DNA from: Ostrinia nubilalis
Taxonomy: Eukaryota; Arthropoda; Insecta; Lepidoptera; Crambidae
Assembly (NCBI RefSeq): GCF_963855985.1
Contig: NC_087095.1
Location: 5,962,001-6,026,000 of the forward strand
DNA length: 64,000 bases
Direction: 5' to 3'
Of the stretch, positions 34,380-45,084 are shown in pieces. Positions within the stretch are counted from its first letter, which is position 1. Each line of letters begins with the position of its first letter. The notes below the pieces were generated by a model. It was not told the DNA's origin. It was given only the letters and a program-made list of their open reading frames with translations, and did not search any database. The translations under genes were made by a program, and so were the position numbers.

Positions 34380-36060
34380 CAGGACAGTCATGTGCTGCGG
34401 TTTGATACAGGCACCACAGTGACCGAAATGCTTGTGTAGGTTACATTTTGTATTTTGTAATGTGTTGTATGAAATAATTTATAATGAGGTAGGTACGTAG
34501 CCAATAAATAAACTATTCAAACTATCAATTACCTACATATAGTTTAAAACATGGAGGGCACATCAAGATTTGCTATTTTGGAATGGAATAGATTAAAAAA
34601 ATCTTCATTTGACACAAAAAAAAACGAAACTCAACAATAAATACTTTTTCTAACCTGCAATGTCATTCGCTTGACATGTAGATTAAATCTGAGATTCTTG
34701 GTAGATTAAATACCAGAGCGCGTGGTGCATATCTGGCAAAAAGTATTTTCCACGACAATACCAATGGTTCGAGTTAGCATCTACCTAAAAAATAGTAACT
34801 AATGCCCCCAATGGATTAATAGCAACCCAACACTGAGAAAACTGTAAAAAAATCCGCCATGTTGAATGCCTTACTCGCTTCAGTAATCACATCTTAAAAT
34901 TGGGTACGTACTTTGAGAAAAATCAGTCTGAAGCTGAAAAGTAAAGAAATCCAATTTAATTCTGTCTTTGCATTGAATATAAATTGCTAAGCGATTGAAG
35001 AGTCAGTCAACCGATTCGAGTTAAAATATTTTGGCGGCAATGATATAGGGTTTCATGAACAATGGATCTTGTCGTGTAACTTTTGACAGCAATCCGTTGT
35101 TCTTTTGTCATCGATATTTTTTTAATCGATGAATTCGTTTACGGCCAGGATAACAAATGTTTGTGAAGAGTTTAAATGGGATCAATGTTTTGTGAATGCC
35201 ATCTTTGTTTAGAGGCGCAATGTGGATGTACTAGCAATCTTGCATGCAAATTGCGTCCTTGTTTCTAACTAATAAAATTCAAATGTTGTGCGATCTACTC
35301 GCTTGTCTGTGACATGCTAGCGTATACTTGTACATTTATGACAGTTGGTGGCACGTGTAAGGAAGTGGTATACCGTATACAAGTTTTATTATTATTTTTT
35401 ATTTATTATTATGTACCTACACAAATTAAGCCGATACATCTTTAATTTAAATAGTGTCTTAAATCCTCTTGAGGTACCAGTGTTACTACCTTTACTTTAC
35501 TCTTGAGGCATAAGTGTACCAGTTACTGGCATGTATAGCCGCCTTCTGATAGCGTGTTGGGTGGAAATGAAGCTTACATAAAAAGAGACAGGATTACAAG
35601 GACTTTCATTTACGGAGGCTTTAATTTAATGAAGTTTCAGAATTTCATGCCGGCGCGCGGCGTCATGATGGGGTAATGGCTAATTTAGCATTTTTAGCTT
35701 GTTACATTTTATAGTTAAATGTGTGCTTTAAAAAGCTACAATAAAAACATTTGTTCTAATATTTTAAGCGAAAGATCCTGCGATTTAACTTGGGGTTGTG
35801 TAGTGAGATATTGTCCTTTTTATTACAAGTCGTAAAATTGTCTCCCCACTAATCCTATGGGTTTAAATAAAATGTTAGTTTACTGTAAAATGCAACTATG
35901 ACAGACATGAAAAACTGAAGTTTACTTTTATATGTAGGTAATTTGCAATGTTAGAATTAATGGTAGGTATGTAATTGTATGTATGTGTTTGATAGAGACG
36001 AACCACATTGAACATTATAACTTTATAGCTAAGTGACAGTGTAAAAGAATCCAAGAATAA
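34380..36060. other. No gene seen
   Basis: About 1.7 kb of AT-rich sequence with no supportable frame or bounded element. Confidence 0.4.
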
Positions 36061-36063
36061 TGT

Positions 36064-36383
36064 ATCCCATCAAAAACAATACTTGTCAAAAAAAACAAGT
36101 CTCGCAACTCAGTTGTTCTACGGTAAAAAGTTGTGAGATCCATGTAATACCAAGTCCAGGCCAGGAAATCTTTAACGTTTTACATAAATTATTGACTTGG
36201 CCATCGCACTAAATAATTTAATTTACACGTGTTTTCATGCGATGGCCAAGTCAATATATTTATGTAAAACGTTAAAGATTTCCTGGCCTGGACTTGGTAT
36301 TACATGGATCTCACAACTTTTTACCGTAGAACAACTGAGTTGCGAGACTTGGTTTTTTTGACAAATATTGTTTTTGATGGGAT
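36064..36383. mobile_element. Near-perfect hairpin, arms about 145 bases
   Basis: The left arm (36064-36208) and right arm (36238-36383) are reverse complements with only a handful of differences, and the loop is about 29 bases. Matching blocks include CCAAGTCCAGGCCAGGAAATC, GTAAAAAGTTGTGAGATCC and CTTGGCCATCGCA. Such high arm identity implies a recent origin or gene conversion. There is no coding frame. It may be a foldback transposon or a hairpin-RNA locus. Confidence 0.8.
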
Positions 36384-36409
36384 CTCATTTCTTTTTGTAT
36401 TTTGTAGAC

Positions 36410-36975
36410 AGCAGTTATGTATCTAGAAAACTGGACCAAAATTTAAAAATTTTACTCGACTTGGCGAGGACACTACCGTGCGCCTTTACTTTATATTTAT
36501 ATGGTATTACAAAGTTATTTAAGTAATGTAGTTAAATATTTATAAAACTGGACCGAAATTGAAAAATTTTGCTAGACTTAGCGGTTGCACTACCGTGCCG
36601 CCAAATATTTTAGTTTTTCCTTGATTCATACACCAAACACTACTTATGTTCCAAATTTGAAGCTTCTAGGTCTGCTAGAAGTGCCTTAGAATTTGGATGA
36701 TCGGTGAGTCAGTCAGTCAGTCAGTCAGTCAGTGAGTGACAAAATTAAGAAACTTTGACCCGTTATAATTCTTGAACTACTGGTTCAAATTGAATGAAAT
36801 TTGAAATATACCGTGTCTTTACAATGCCTGCATGGATACTGAAAATTCAGTCTTCTAGTTTTATCCACAACGATGATACAGGGGGTCGAAAATGGCCTGA
36901 ATTGCTTCGAGAAAAGGATGGTACGGCCGTGCCGCTATTTTGCTCGACTTGGTGGGGGCACTGCCGTGCCCCCAG
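36410..36975 (+). repeat. Dispersed-repeat-like block with GACTTGGCG-x-CACTACCGTGC phrases
   Basis: Three related phrases occur: CTCGACTTGGCGAGGACACTACCGTGC (near 36455), CTAGACTTAGCGGTTGCACTACCGTGCC (near 36570) and CTCGACTTGGTGGGGGCACTGCCGTGCC (near 36943). A (CAGT)n run at 36711-36733 lies between them. No continuous frame is present. This resembles internally repetitive non-autonomous elements, but the class is unknown. Confidence 0.5.
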
Positions 36976-37167
36976 ATAACTAAGTCCACTTTAGCTTGAC
37001 ACATAATCGGGATTTATGTAGACAAACGACGCGTGGTTGGAATTGACCTGACATTTTGTGTGATACGGGTGTCGTGCGTGATCGAGAAAAGTCGTTCAGT
37101 AGGTTTAAATAACTAATCATTTCTTGTTGGGACCCATTCATATGATATCGTGCGTAAAGTGTATACC

Positions 37168-37431
37168 TACAGGGTGTCAACAAAGAAATGAAAATTCTGT
37201 CACTACTGGTAAGTCACTTCCTGCCCTGCCATTTTGCTGATTGTTTTTAATCCTAAGTACATACGTAAAAAAAGGAACATCGACTTTGATGACGAAATAT
37301 TTATGAGATTAATTTATGAGTCGTTATTATAGAGAAACGAGAGGAATTATACAGAAAATTGACTTTGAAATCACATTTGTATGGCATAATGGGATCATAT
37401 TACATCTAATTATCATGTTAGACACCCTGTA
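37168..37431. mobile_element. 264-bp MITE with TACAGGGTGTC ends
   Basis: Starts TACAGGGTGTCAACAAAG and ends TAGACACCCTGTA. The TA-flanked CAGGGTGTC tip is of Tc1/mariner style. The interior is AT-rich without a frame. Confidence 0.7.
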
Positions 37432-38264
37432 TACCGTAGTTATAGAAGATTGAGTAGAGGGGTCTGCTGAGCTTGAATCCGACATATTTCACTGGCTCCA
37501 AGTCATGTAAGTTTAATTAAGCCTTAATCAGAAGGCGTATGTTATCTTGTCATCGATGTTACTTTAATTAAAATTTAAAATCTAATTATCTAGGTAGAAC
37601 GTTGAAATTAATCTTTTTAATAGCTAATGTTGAAATAAGTTACAAAGTTCAAAGGATTAGGGGTGTTGTAAGGTCACTAACTTATTATTAGCTTTTATTT
37701 AAAAGATATTTTATTCCTTTCTTTAGAATATTAGACAATATACATTACCTCGCTGGTAATGTAATTCCTTGGTACTCTTGGTAGTAATTTGATAATCGTC
37801 GAGGCAGGTTGTAGTGTATACTAACTACAAATGTACACATGTGTGATAAAACGCGTCTGATATTAGTCTGGACGGGGAAGGCCGGTTCTAGACGGCCGAA
37901 AATGGAGTATTGTTTAATTAGGAAATTAATGCCTGTAGGCATTTTATCCCAGTTAACTATTAGACGAGTTATATGTACGTAACTCACCGTGTACCAATGC
38001 CTTTCTTTTTCCATAAGCTGAGCTTTTATTCTTATTAATAATTCTAAAATTAGGTCTCAATTACTTCAAAGTTCTATTGTATACATAAAATTTCTCAGAC
38101 AAATTACTTTAATCGGCAATCAAGGCAAATAATGGCATTCCTATCCGAGGCGCGAACAAAAGAATACGCCTTTTGATAAATTAATGAAAAAGGCCTAACG
38201 TTTTTTATTGGCTTTTGATGAGAAAATTGCTGATATTGCCCTAAATATTTCATTTTCACCAGTC
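37432..38264. other. No gene seen
   Basis: AT-rich; the 89-codon minus-strand frame at 37745-38014 has no recognisable domain. Confidence 0.4.
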
Positions 38265-38349
38265 ACAGAACGTCCACAGTTGAACATGGGCCTCCCCCAA
38301 TGAATTTCAGACTGACCGTATGGCAGCAGCGTGCATCCAGCGCCTCCTT
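38265..38349 (-). pseudogene. RTE-type LINE 3' fragment, reverse
   Basis: CAGAACGTCCACAGTTGAAC, ATGGGCCTCCCCCAATGA and GCGTGCATCCAGCGCCTCC are the inverse of the LINE tail words at 29150-29230. It stops where the GC-rich foldback begins. Confidence 0.55.
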
Positions 38350-38965
38350 CTCAAACAAGCGGGCAGCTCGCGCGGCGCTTTAGCGGCGAAGTGTTGTGTT
38401 CGGGGTTGTGTTGTCGAGATATTTGTTTTTATTCGCAAACGAAATGACTGAACAACGGCGACAATTTTATTTCGATTGAAATTTATTCCTAACGCTCGAT
38501 TTATTGTGAGCAAAAGAAGGAGTGCGCTGCCCGCTCGTTGCCCGCTCCCGCGCCGCGTTTTCGAGAACCGGTCTATTTGATTTTACGCATAAGATCCTGC
38601 CGCTTCCGCGCCGCTACCACCACCGCCCCGCTGCCCGCTAAATTCAAGGCTGAGGCCATAGACCGGTTCTCGAAAACAGCGGCGCGGGAGCGGGCAACGA
38701 GCGGGCAGCGCACTCCTTCTTTTGCCCACAATAAATCGAGCGTTAGGAATAAATTTGAATCGAAATAAAATTGTCGCCGTTGTTCAGACATTTCGTTTGC
38801 GAATAAAAACAAATATCTCGACAACACAACCCCGAACACAACACTTCGCCGCTAAAGCGCCGCGCGAGCTGCCCGCTTGTTTCGAGAACGGGTCTGCGTT
38901 GCCCGCCCCGCTCCCGCGCCGCCGCCGCTCCCGCCCCGCTGCCCGCTAAACTCGAGGCTGAGGCC
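38350..38965. mobile_element. GC-rich foldback with arms about 230 bases and a direct repeat
   Basis: The left arm (38350-38576) pairs with the right arm (38658-38890) almost throughout. Shared blocks include GGCGCTTTAGCGGCGAAG, GTTGTCGAGATATTTG and CAACGGCGACAATTTTATTTCG. The loop (38577-38657) recurs with changes directly after the right arm (38891-38965), so a block ending CTAAAYTCRAGGCTGAGGCC is present twice. Four short frames reported here on both strands come from the palindrome. Confidence 0.75.
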
Positions 38966-38968
38966 TTA

Positions 38969-39085
38969 GGCTGAGTTGTAACATCTTACTTTAACTTTAA
39001 CAAACGTCAGAAATCTGTCAAACTGCATACAAAAGCATCGGTTATTGTTATAGTTACGGTTAAAGTTAGGTGGTGCAACTCGGCC
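38969..39085. mobile_element. MITE, GGCTGAGTTG family, copy 4 (inverted relative to copies 2 and 3)
   Basis: Flanked by TTA at 38966-38968 and 39086-39088, a perfect 3-bp duplication. Ends are GGCTGAGTTGTAACATCTTA and TTAGGTGGTGCAACTCGGCC. The interior matches 4540-4640. Confidence 0.75.
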
Positions 39086-39089
39086 TTAG

Positions 39090-39660
39090 TTTGGAACAAT
39101 GAAGACATTGTGTTACGAGTCCTCCAGAAGAAAAGTATCTTATAGAATGAATTGAATTTCATTGAGTAGGTAAAAGTGTAATTTGCTATAGATGTTTAAG
39201 AAATTAAAAACAAGCGCATTTTTAATTCATTAGTTTTTACAGGAAGTCCTTTGTTAAAATAATTTAAATTTGATAAAAGCTTAGAGATTTTAACTTAAAT
39301 TAATTAGTTATCACTGCCTAAATCACTTTGTATTTGGTCCCTATGTACCTAGTTTCGAAAGCCGCAGTTGCGAATGTTGCGAATTTTTTGCCACTGTCTT
39401 ACAGGTTCGAAAGCTTTAGGACGCAGTTTCGAAAAACATTTTCACTGCGATCGCATGAGGCTCGAATTTACGGATAGAAAATTTGGTCACAAACTTACAC
39501 AGTTTTGAATATGTTTGGTAAATGAATAGGTGCTCTATATCTAAGATTCTTAGGATTACTTTTCTATGTTTCAAAACGATCAAAAATATCCTATTCATCA
39601 ACGAGGAACTGATTTATTTATGTTATTAGTAATAGATCGCTTGTTAGTTTAGTGTTTCAT
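39090..39660. other. No gene seen
   Basis: AT-rich, no supportable feature. Confidence 0.4.
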
Positions 39661-39666
39661 GTGAGA

Positions 39667-39980
39667 TAGGGTTGCCAGGTCCAAAATGACAAAAGCCGGA
39701 CTTTGGCTTCATTTGGCCGGACATTTTACCCTAAAAGCCGGACATGTGACCGGGGGGGGGGGTGCAATTAGTGCCAGCTCATGAGTGAGTATCATCATCG
39801 GTTGCTAACCAACATCATGATGCGCGCTTCATATGATTCTGTGGCTCGACTTTTGCCTGGCGCGGCAACCAAATAAAAAGCCTAACAAAAGCCGGACAGG
39901 CCGGACAAGGCAATATTTGGCCGGACAAGTCCCTAAAAAGCCAAACATGTCCGGCTAAAGCCGGACGCCTGGCAACCCTA
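39667..39980. mobile_element. MITE with TAGGGTTGCCAGG ends and GCCGGAC repeats
   Basis: Begins TAGGGTTGCCAGGTCC and ends GCCTGGCAACCCTA. Flanks TGTGAGA (39660-39666) and TGTGAGC (39981-39987) look like a 6-7-base duplication. GCCGGAC or its complement occurs about nine times in the arms, and a G10 run lies near 39753. No frame is present. Confidence 0.65.
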
Positions 39981-40291
39981 TGTGAGCAGTCCATCACGTC
40001 AAATGAACCTCATTTTCCGATAACTAGTTGATTCTGTACTCCAGGCTTGTTATGGTCAATCAGCTCGGGATGTCTGATGCCAATCTCTTTACGGATCATA
40101 AACTTGTTACAGCCCACACGATAGATTTGATATAGATGTATTAGCTGGTTTTTTATTACTTTCATTAGGCTGTGAGTACCCAAACTGTGTTGCTAAGTAC
40201 GATCCTGTATTTTATGTCGAGGATCAACCGCCTCTTGGTCTAGTACCACCTGTTTACGTGGCCTCTCGATTCCTAGTGGGGGCAACATTTT

Positions 40292-40299
40292 GTACTTGG
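40292..40299. repeat. Target-site duplication of the hAT element, left
   Basis: GTACTTGG here is repeated exactly at 42367-42374. Eight bases is the hallmark duplication length of the hAT superfamily. Confidence 0.85.
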
Positions 40300-40448
40300 C
40301 AGGGCCGGATCTACCTATGGGCTGATTGGGCTGCAGCCCAGGGCCCCGGGGTTACAAAGGGCCCCCAGATCCCGCTAAAAAGTAGGCAATAATTTAAAAA
40401 AAAAAGAAGAAAAAAAGTGGTCTGTAAAGTCGGTTTACGGACGATATT

Positions 40449-41477
40449 ATAGAGGTAAGGTAAATTTTGACGATATTAATGATACACTCTCACAGGTTCT
40501 ACATTGGTTCACTGTTAACAACTTATTGTTAAATGCAAATAAAACTAAGTGCATTAAATTTAGCTTACCTAATGTGAGGCAGGTTTCCACGCAATTAATG
40601 GTGAAGAATGAACCATTAAATAGCATAAATTCCACAACATTCTTGGGAATCACTTTAGATGCTAAACTTCAGTGGGGTCCTCATATTGAAACTTTGTCAA
40701 AAAGGCTCAGTTTGGCTGCTTTTGCAGTGAGAAAGATAAGGCACTTAACTGACATTGAAACGGCAAGGCTAGTATATTTTAGCTATTTTCACAGTATAAT
40801 GTCATACGGCGTATTGTTGTGGGGCTCAGCCGCGGACATTGAAACTGTGTTTGTTCTGCAGAAGAGAGCAGTGCGGGCCATTTATAACCTTGGACCCCGA
40901 TTTTCCTTGAAAGAATTTTTTAAGGAAATTAACATACTGACAGTAGCTTCACAGTTCATTTATGAAAACCTTTTATATGTTCGCAAAAGTATAGAGCAAT
41001 TCACGAAAAAGAGCGATTTGCATAACTTTAATACAAGAAACAAAAATAAACTTGCCGTTCCAAATTTCAGACTGCATAAGATTGGGAATTCATTTATGGG
41101 GAAATGTATTAAATTATTTAATAAATTACCACAAACTGTTGTAGAACTACCCATTCATAAATTCAAAGCACATATTAAAAGTACCTTAATGAAAAAGGGC
41201 TACTATAAAGTCGATGATTATTTAAAAGATAAAAATGTTTGGGATGCGTAACTGCCTAGCTCGCATAAATATTTATAAATATTTATAACTATGTATTTTG
41301 AAAACCTGTAAACCTTTGAAAAAGAGGCTGACAATAGTGTCTGAGTTTCTTGCGCTGCTTCTTCTCAGCACTGGCCCATTTATTGTCCTGAAGCAGTGGT
41401 AGGGTTAATACTGGGACGTGTAAAAGTGCTTTTTTAAAGCCTACTTACAGAAATAAATGAGTTTTACTGAGTTTTTA
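40449..41477 (+). mobile_element. 5'-truncated Jockey-like LINE inside the hAT arm
   Basis: Boundaries come from the broken pairing of the hAT arm. The insert starts partway through the reverse transcriptase and ends after a 3' region with TTGCGCTGCTTCTTCTCAG and AAATAAATGAGTTTTACTGAG. A second 3' end of this family lies reversed at 2480-2812. No long A-tail is present. Confidence 0.75.
40451..41251 (+). pseudogene. C-terminal fragment of LINE ORF2 (reverse transcriptase thumb and tail)
   Basis: An open frame of about 266 codons begins without a start codon and continues to a stop at 41251. The first residues correspond to the region just after the catalytic FADD box (a short NDTLSQVLHWF-like helix, then NKTKCIKF and TTFLGITLD). 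They are followed by the tail with SYGVLLWG and QKRAVRAI, which is typical of Jockey and related LINE polymerases. The endonuclease, fingers and catalytic palm are absent through 5' truncation, so the protein cannot be active. There are no internal stops, which suggests a fairly young insertion. Confidence 0.8.
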
Positions 41478-42366
41478 TTTTTACGTGACGTCATAAGAAA
41501 ATATTGATTAAAAATTGCATACTCAATTTTTGAGATTTTTAAAAAAAAAAATTCAAAATTGTCTCTACCTGTAGCGGAGAATAATGTGGTGGCAGGCCTT
41601 TGTTCAAACGATCATAGCAAATGTTGTGATAGGGATAGAGACTTCCGATTTTTGGTTTTACAAAATTAATACGATAGAGAATAATACAAAGTAATAAAAA
41701 CCACCTGTTATAGGGGCATTTTTTGGAGAAATTTATCAAATAACCAATAAAACACGAATTTAAAAGCAGATTTTTTTCAAAAAGTATATTTTTTTATTAT
41801 TTGGTGGCATTTTCTGGGCATTTTATGTATTTTTTTTAGTATCGCCTGTTATTTAGCCTTGTTACTGTTTTTATTTTATCAGGATATACCTCTTAGTTTA
41901 AAAGTTATTACGTTTTCTTTACAAGAAGTAATTGACAGAAAAAAAAATCTCAAAAATTTAGTATGCAATTTTTAATCAATATTTTCTTATGACGTTGTCA
42001 CGTAAAAATATCGTCCGTAAACCGACTTTACAGACAACTATTTTTTATTTTTTTTTCAAATTATTGCCTACTTTTTAGCGGGATCTGGGGGCCCCTTGTA
42101 ACCCCGGGACCCTTACGTTACCTAACGTAAGTAATTGGCAGAAAAAAAAATCAAAAATTTTTTGACCTCTTTTTTGTCGATAAAAATAGGTCTAGTTTCA
42201 CCTATTTTCATATGTGCACTTAATCGTGACTCACACTGTATGTATAAGAATAATAATATATCATTATAGAAACAGTTTTTTGGCATGGCTATTACTTGAG
42301 TGAGTACTAAGATAGGCCCCCAAGTAGTTTCAGCCCAGGGCCCCACAAATTCACGATCCGGCCCTG

Positions 42367-42374
42367 GTACTTGG
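42367..42374. repeat. Target-site duplication of the hAT element, right
   Basis: GTACTTGG, identical to 40292-40299. Confidence 0.85.
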
Positions 42375-42529
42375 ATTGGTTGATGGCTATAGCTACTTCC
42401 ACCATCGTTGCTAATGTCTGTCACCGTAACATCAATGTTAGCAGCATTTTTGTGCTTGGGCAGTTGGAGATTATTTTTGATTAAAGATTCCGGGCGAAGA
42501 TTGCTTCCACCTTGCATGGCCAAGAGCAT
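42375..42529 (-). pseudogene. Unidentified reading-frame fragment broken by the hAT insertion
   Basis: On the minus strand an open frame of about 50 codons runs up to the hAT junction. Skipping the hAT and one duplication, the same frame would continue about a dozen codons into 40291-40250 before a stop. I do not recognise the protein. It could be a tail exon of a host gene, an older transposon gene or chance. The extended 135-codon frame that includes hAT sequence is an artefact of the insertion. Confidence 0.3.
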
Positions 42530-42539
42530 GCATCAGGTA

Positions 42540-43035
42540 GGATGCATGGCCATGAGCCCGTTATGAGTGAAAAAGCGCATAAAAAACATGTAGAAAAAAC
42601 CACAGGTACTTTGCTTTTACAGCTAGACGAGAGCTGAATAATAAAAATGCTTTCAGTCTACCTGAAAGCCTTTCGCTTTCAGGCATTTCGCGTTTACTGC
42701 ATATACCTAATAATATTTTACATGAAATATTTCTATTCTGTTCGAAATATAACCGCCAAGTCTCTGTGGGTCAAATGTAATGTAAAACCTAGATTACGAT
42801 CGTGTCACCTAGTGAAAATGCAACTTAGCTTTAGCTACGGGATCATTACTAAAAGCTGTGCGAGCGAACTGGTGTGCTAAATAAAGCTAAATGGCAATGC
42901 CAGATTTTGTATGGAAGGTGGCGTCTTTTTTTTTGCTCGGCCATCGACCAAACTTTGTTTTTGGATTACAAAATAGTGTAATAAACCAAACTTACTATAG
43001 ATGACTATAGAGACTTAGTACTATGACATGTACAC
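42540..43035. other. No gene seen
   Basis: AT-rich, with a short repeated GCATGGCCA word at its left edge; nothing else could be supported. Confidence 0.4.
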
Positions 43036-43039
43036 CTCT

Positions 43040-43320
43040 AAACTCAGTCTGAACTGAGTTACGAGCATGAGAAGTTTGATGATTTTGATGCTTTTTGCGC
43101 GCAAGTTTTGTAAATTGCAACAAAATAGTGACATTGTATGTGTAAACAAACAATACCATCCATTAAAGGCTCCAGACATCAGTATGGAGCAGAATCAGGG
43201 CAATAAAAAAATAGTGCAATATTTTGTTGCAATTTCTTACAAAACTTGCGCGCAAAAAGCAAATCTAGTATGTAAAATCATCAAACTTCTAATGCTCGTA
43301 ACTCAGTTCAGACTGAGTTA
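43040..43320. mobile_element. Foldback MITE with AACTCAGTCTGAACTGAGTT arms
   Basis: The arms pair over about 100 bases, including TACGAGCAT, GAAGTTTGATGATTTT, TTTTTGCGCGCAAGTTTTGTAA and TTGCAACAAAATA. The tip is itself palindromic (ACTCAGTCTGAACTGAGT). The loop is about 75 bases. The 84-codon frame across it is not a gene. Confidence 0.7.
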
Positions 43321-43321
43321 G

Positions 43322-43842
43322 ATGACTACTTATTATTAAAATCTATACATTTAAAATAGAAATAGAAAAATGAACAAAGATACTAAAAACTATACAAGGC
43401 GCCCCGCTCAGCATTTACCGAGACACGCGATGCTAGTTATCAGCGGGTGTCTCTATTTAAGATCTAATAAAAATAACGCAGTTATGAAAACGTATTAAAA
43501 AAAAAATTAATAGTATCTGACCCAGCAAACTTCGCATCGCCTAAAAAAAGTTGTCTTAACTTATCTATACAAATTGCAATATTAATATAGACAAATTCTA
43601 TCGCAGGACGTAATACATAGTACTATAGGAACGTTAGTAATAGCCCCTATAGTTAAGACTGACGCGACGCGACGTATAGACGTATCTAGATTATCTCTAG
43701 TCTAAGCTAGGCTTGCCGAAGGTCTAAACATCTGGCTGGGTTAAGCAAACACTAATCCAATCAGCTACGAAATTCCAATGTGTGATGTCTAATTCGGTAG
43801 AGTTAGTTTACAAGCCCAATCCGTTTCTCACGAAATCCACTA
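43322..43842. other. No gene seen
   Basis: AT-rich, no supportable feature. Confidence 0.4.
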
Positions 43843-44260
43843 TACAGGGTGATTTTGAAATCAGTATCCAAATTTTTAGGAGCGACTCAGAATCAGTAAC
43901 TTAATCGATTTAAGTTAAAAAAAAGCAGTTTTTTCTAATTTAATTATTTTTATCAGCTGCGTGCTGTTTCGAAATTAGCACACGTGGATAATTTGCACAC
44001 GTGGATAATAAAATAATTTACTATGCTTACTTACTTATTTTTATATGAACGAATCATAGAAAAATAAGTAAGTAAGCATAATAGATAGACATAATGGTGC
44101 GCTAAAATAAGCCTTATCATTTAAAACTTAAGATAGGTAATGACCCGCGAATTATAATTTTCAATATTTTTTTTTGCTAAAACTACCACGATTATAATAA
44201 TTAAGATAAAGTTGTAGAGCTTATAAAAAAAAATGATACTGATTGAAAAGTCACCCTGTA
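43843..44260. mobile_element. TACAGGGTGA MITE, copy 2
   Basis: Same family as 1204-1574, with matching ends and the TTTTTAGGAGCGACTCAG block. It is longer because of extra inverted sequence in the middle (ATAAGTAAGTAAGCATA pairs with TATGCTTACTTACTTAT), possibly a tiny nested foldback at about 44005-44080. Confidence 0.75.
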
Positions 44261-44403
44261 TTTACATTTAAGATACTATTTCAAACGTATTAGATTAAAA
44301 CGGTTATATCAACACTAGCACATGTTGATCTTTCTCAAAACTAATATTCAAACTTACAATAATGAAATTCCATTCTACTTCCACATTTCAACTACATCGC
44401 TAT

Positions 44404-44720
44404 CGTTCGTTCGTTTCAGCCAAATGACGTCCACCGCTGGACAAAGGCCTCCCCTAAGGTTTTCCACAATTAACGGTTCTGCGCTGCCCCCATCCAGGTT
44501 CTTCCCGCGACCTTTACCAGATCGTCGGTCCACCTAACAGGATGCCTGCCCACGCTACATCTTCCAGCCCGTGGTCGCCACTCGAGAACTTTTCTGCCCC
44601 AACGGCCATCGTCTTTACGAGCTATGTACATCGCTATATCGACCGCCCAGCGACCATTAGCTTTGTAGTTCTGACGGCGTCCACTCGACCATACGCCCTG
44701 TAAGTGTAGTGGACGCAAGC
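44404..44720 (-). pseudogene. RTE-type LINE 3' fragment, reverse (longest copy)
   Basis: On the minus strand an 82-codon frame (44718-44470) shows DGRWGRKVLEWRP, then VRWTDDLVKVAGRTWM, the C-terminal signature shared by the other fragments. The frame is broken after that but the sequence continues to CAGCGGTGGACGTC and CGAACGAACG. It is the most complete tail of this family in the window. Confidence 0.7.
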
Positions 44721-45084
44721 TCGTTACCGTTTTGGTTGAAGTTATACATATTTACCTTGCTTTGATTCAAATTACAGTATTGTTATTCACTTAGTATTGT
44801 TATTGCACATAACGATAGTGTAAGTTTATCAAAACTTTTGAAAAACGAACAGTAGCGACAAGCGTGTATACAGCACAAGACAAGCGAGCCACCACACATG
44901 TAAAGCTCACTCGCCTTCGTGAATTGCAACAACTACTATACAGGGTGGAATTTTGTAATGCCACCCGGAGGGAAAGTAGGAATACTGTAAATAGAAAATT
45001 TTACTCAAAGAAAACATTCCTTTATTTTTGAAAAGAAATAGAACTGCATTCAAAGATTTATAAAAAAGCAAAGGACAATGGGCA

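Larger units (their letters stand above)
40300..42366. mobile_element. Non-autonomous hAT element with long arms, split by a LINE
   Basis: Tips CAGGGCCGGATC and GATCCGGCCCTG are perfect inverted repeats beside the 8-bp duplication. The arms extend far inward: GGGCCCCCAGATCCCGCTAAAA and TGTAAAGTCGGTTTACGGACG on the left pair with their complements at 42005-42097. The left arm is broken after about 40448 by a LINE and resumes at about 41478 with TTTACGTGACGTCATAAG, which pairs with 41985-42010. No transposase is encoded. Without the LINE the element would be about 1.04 kb. Confidence 0.85.

Noticed and set aside
36711..36733. CRISPR-like or regulatory array
   Set aside because: Simple (CAGT)n microsatellite within a dispersed repeat; no spacers.
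38307..38949. Four overlapping frames of 68-88 codons
   Set aside because: They are the same GC-rich palindrome read on both strands, producing near-identical peptides in mirrored positions; no independent coding evidence.
42122..42529. 135-codon minus-strand gene
   Set aside because: More than half of the frame is hAT element sequence, so it is a chimera created by insertion; only the part right of the duplication may be older coding sequence.
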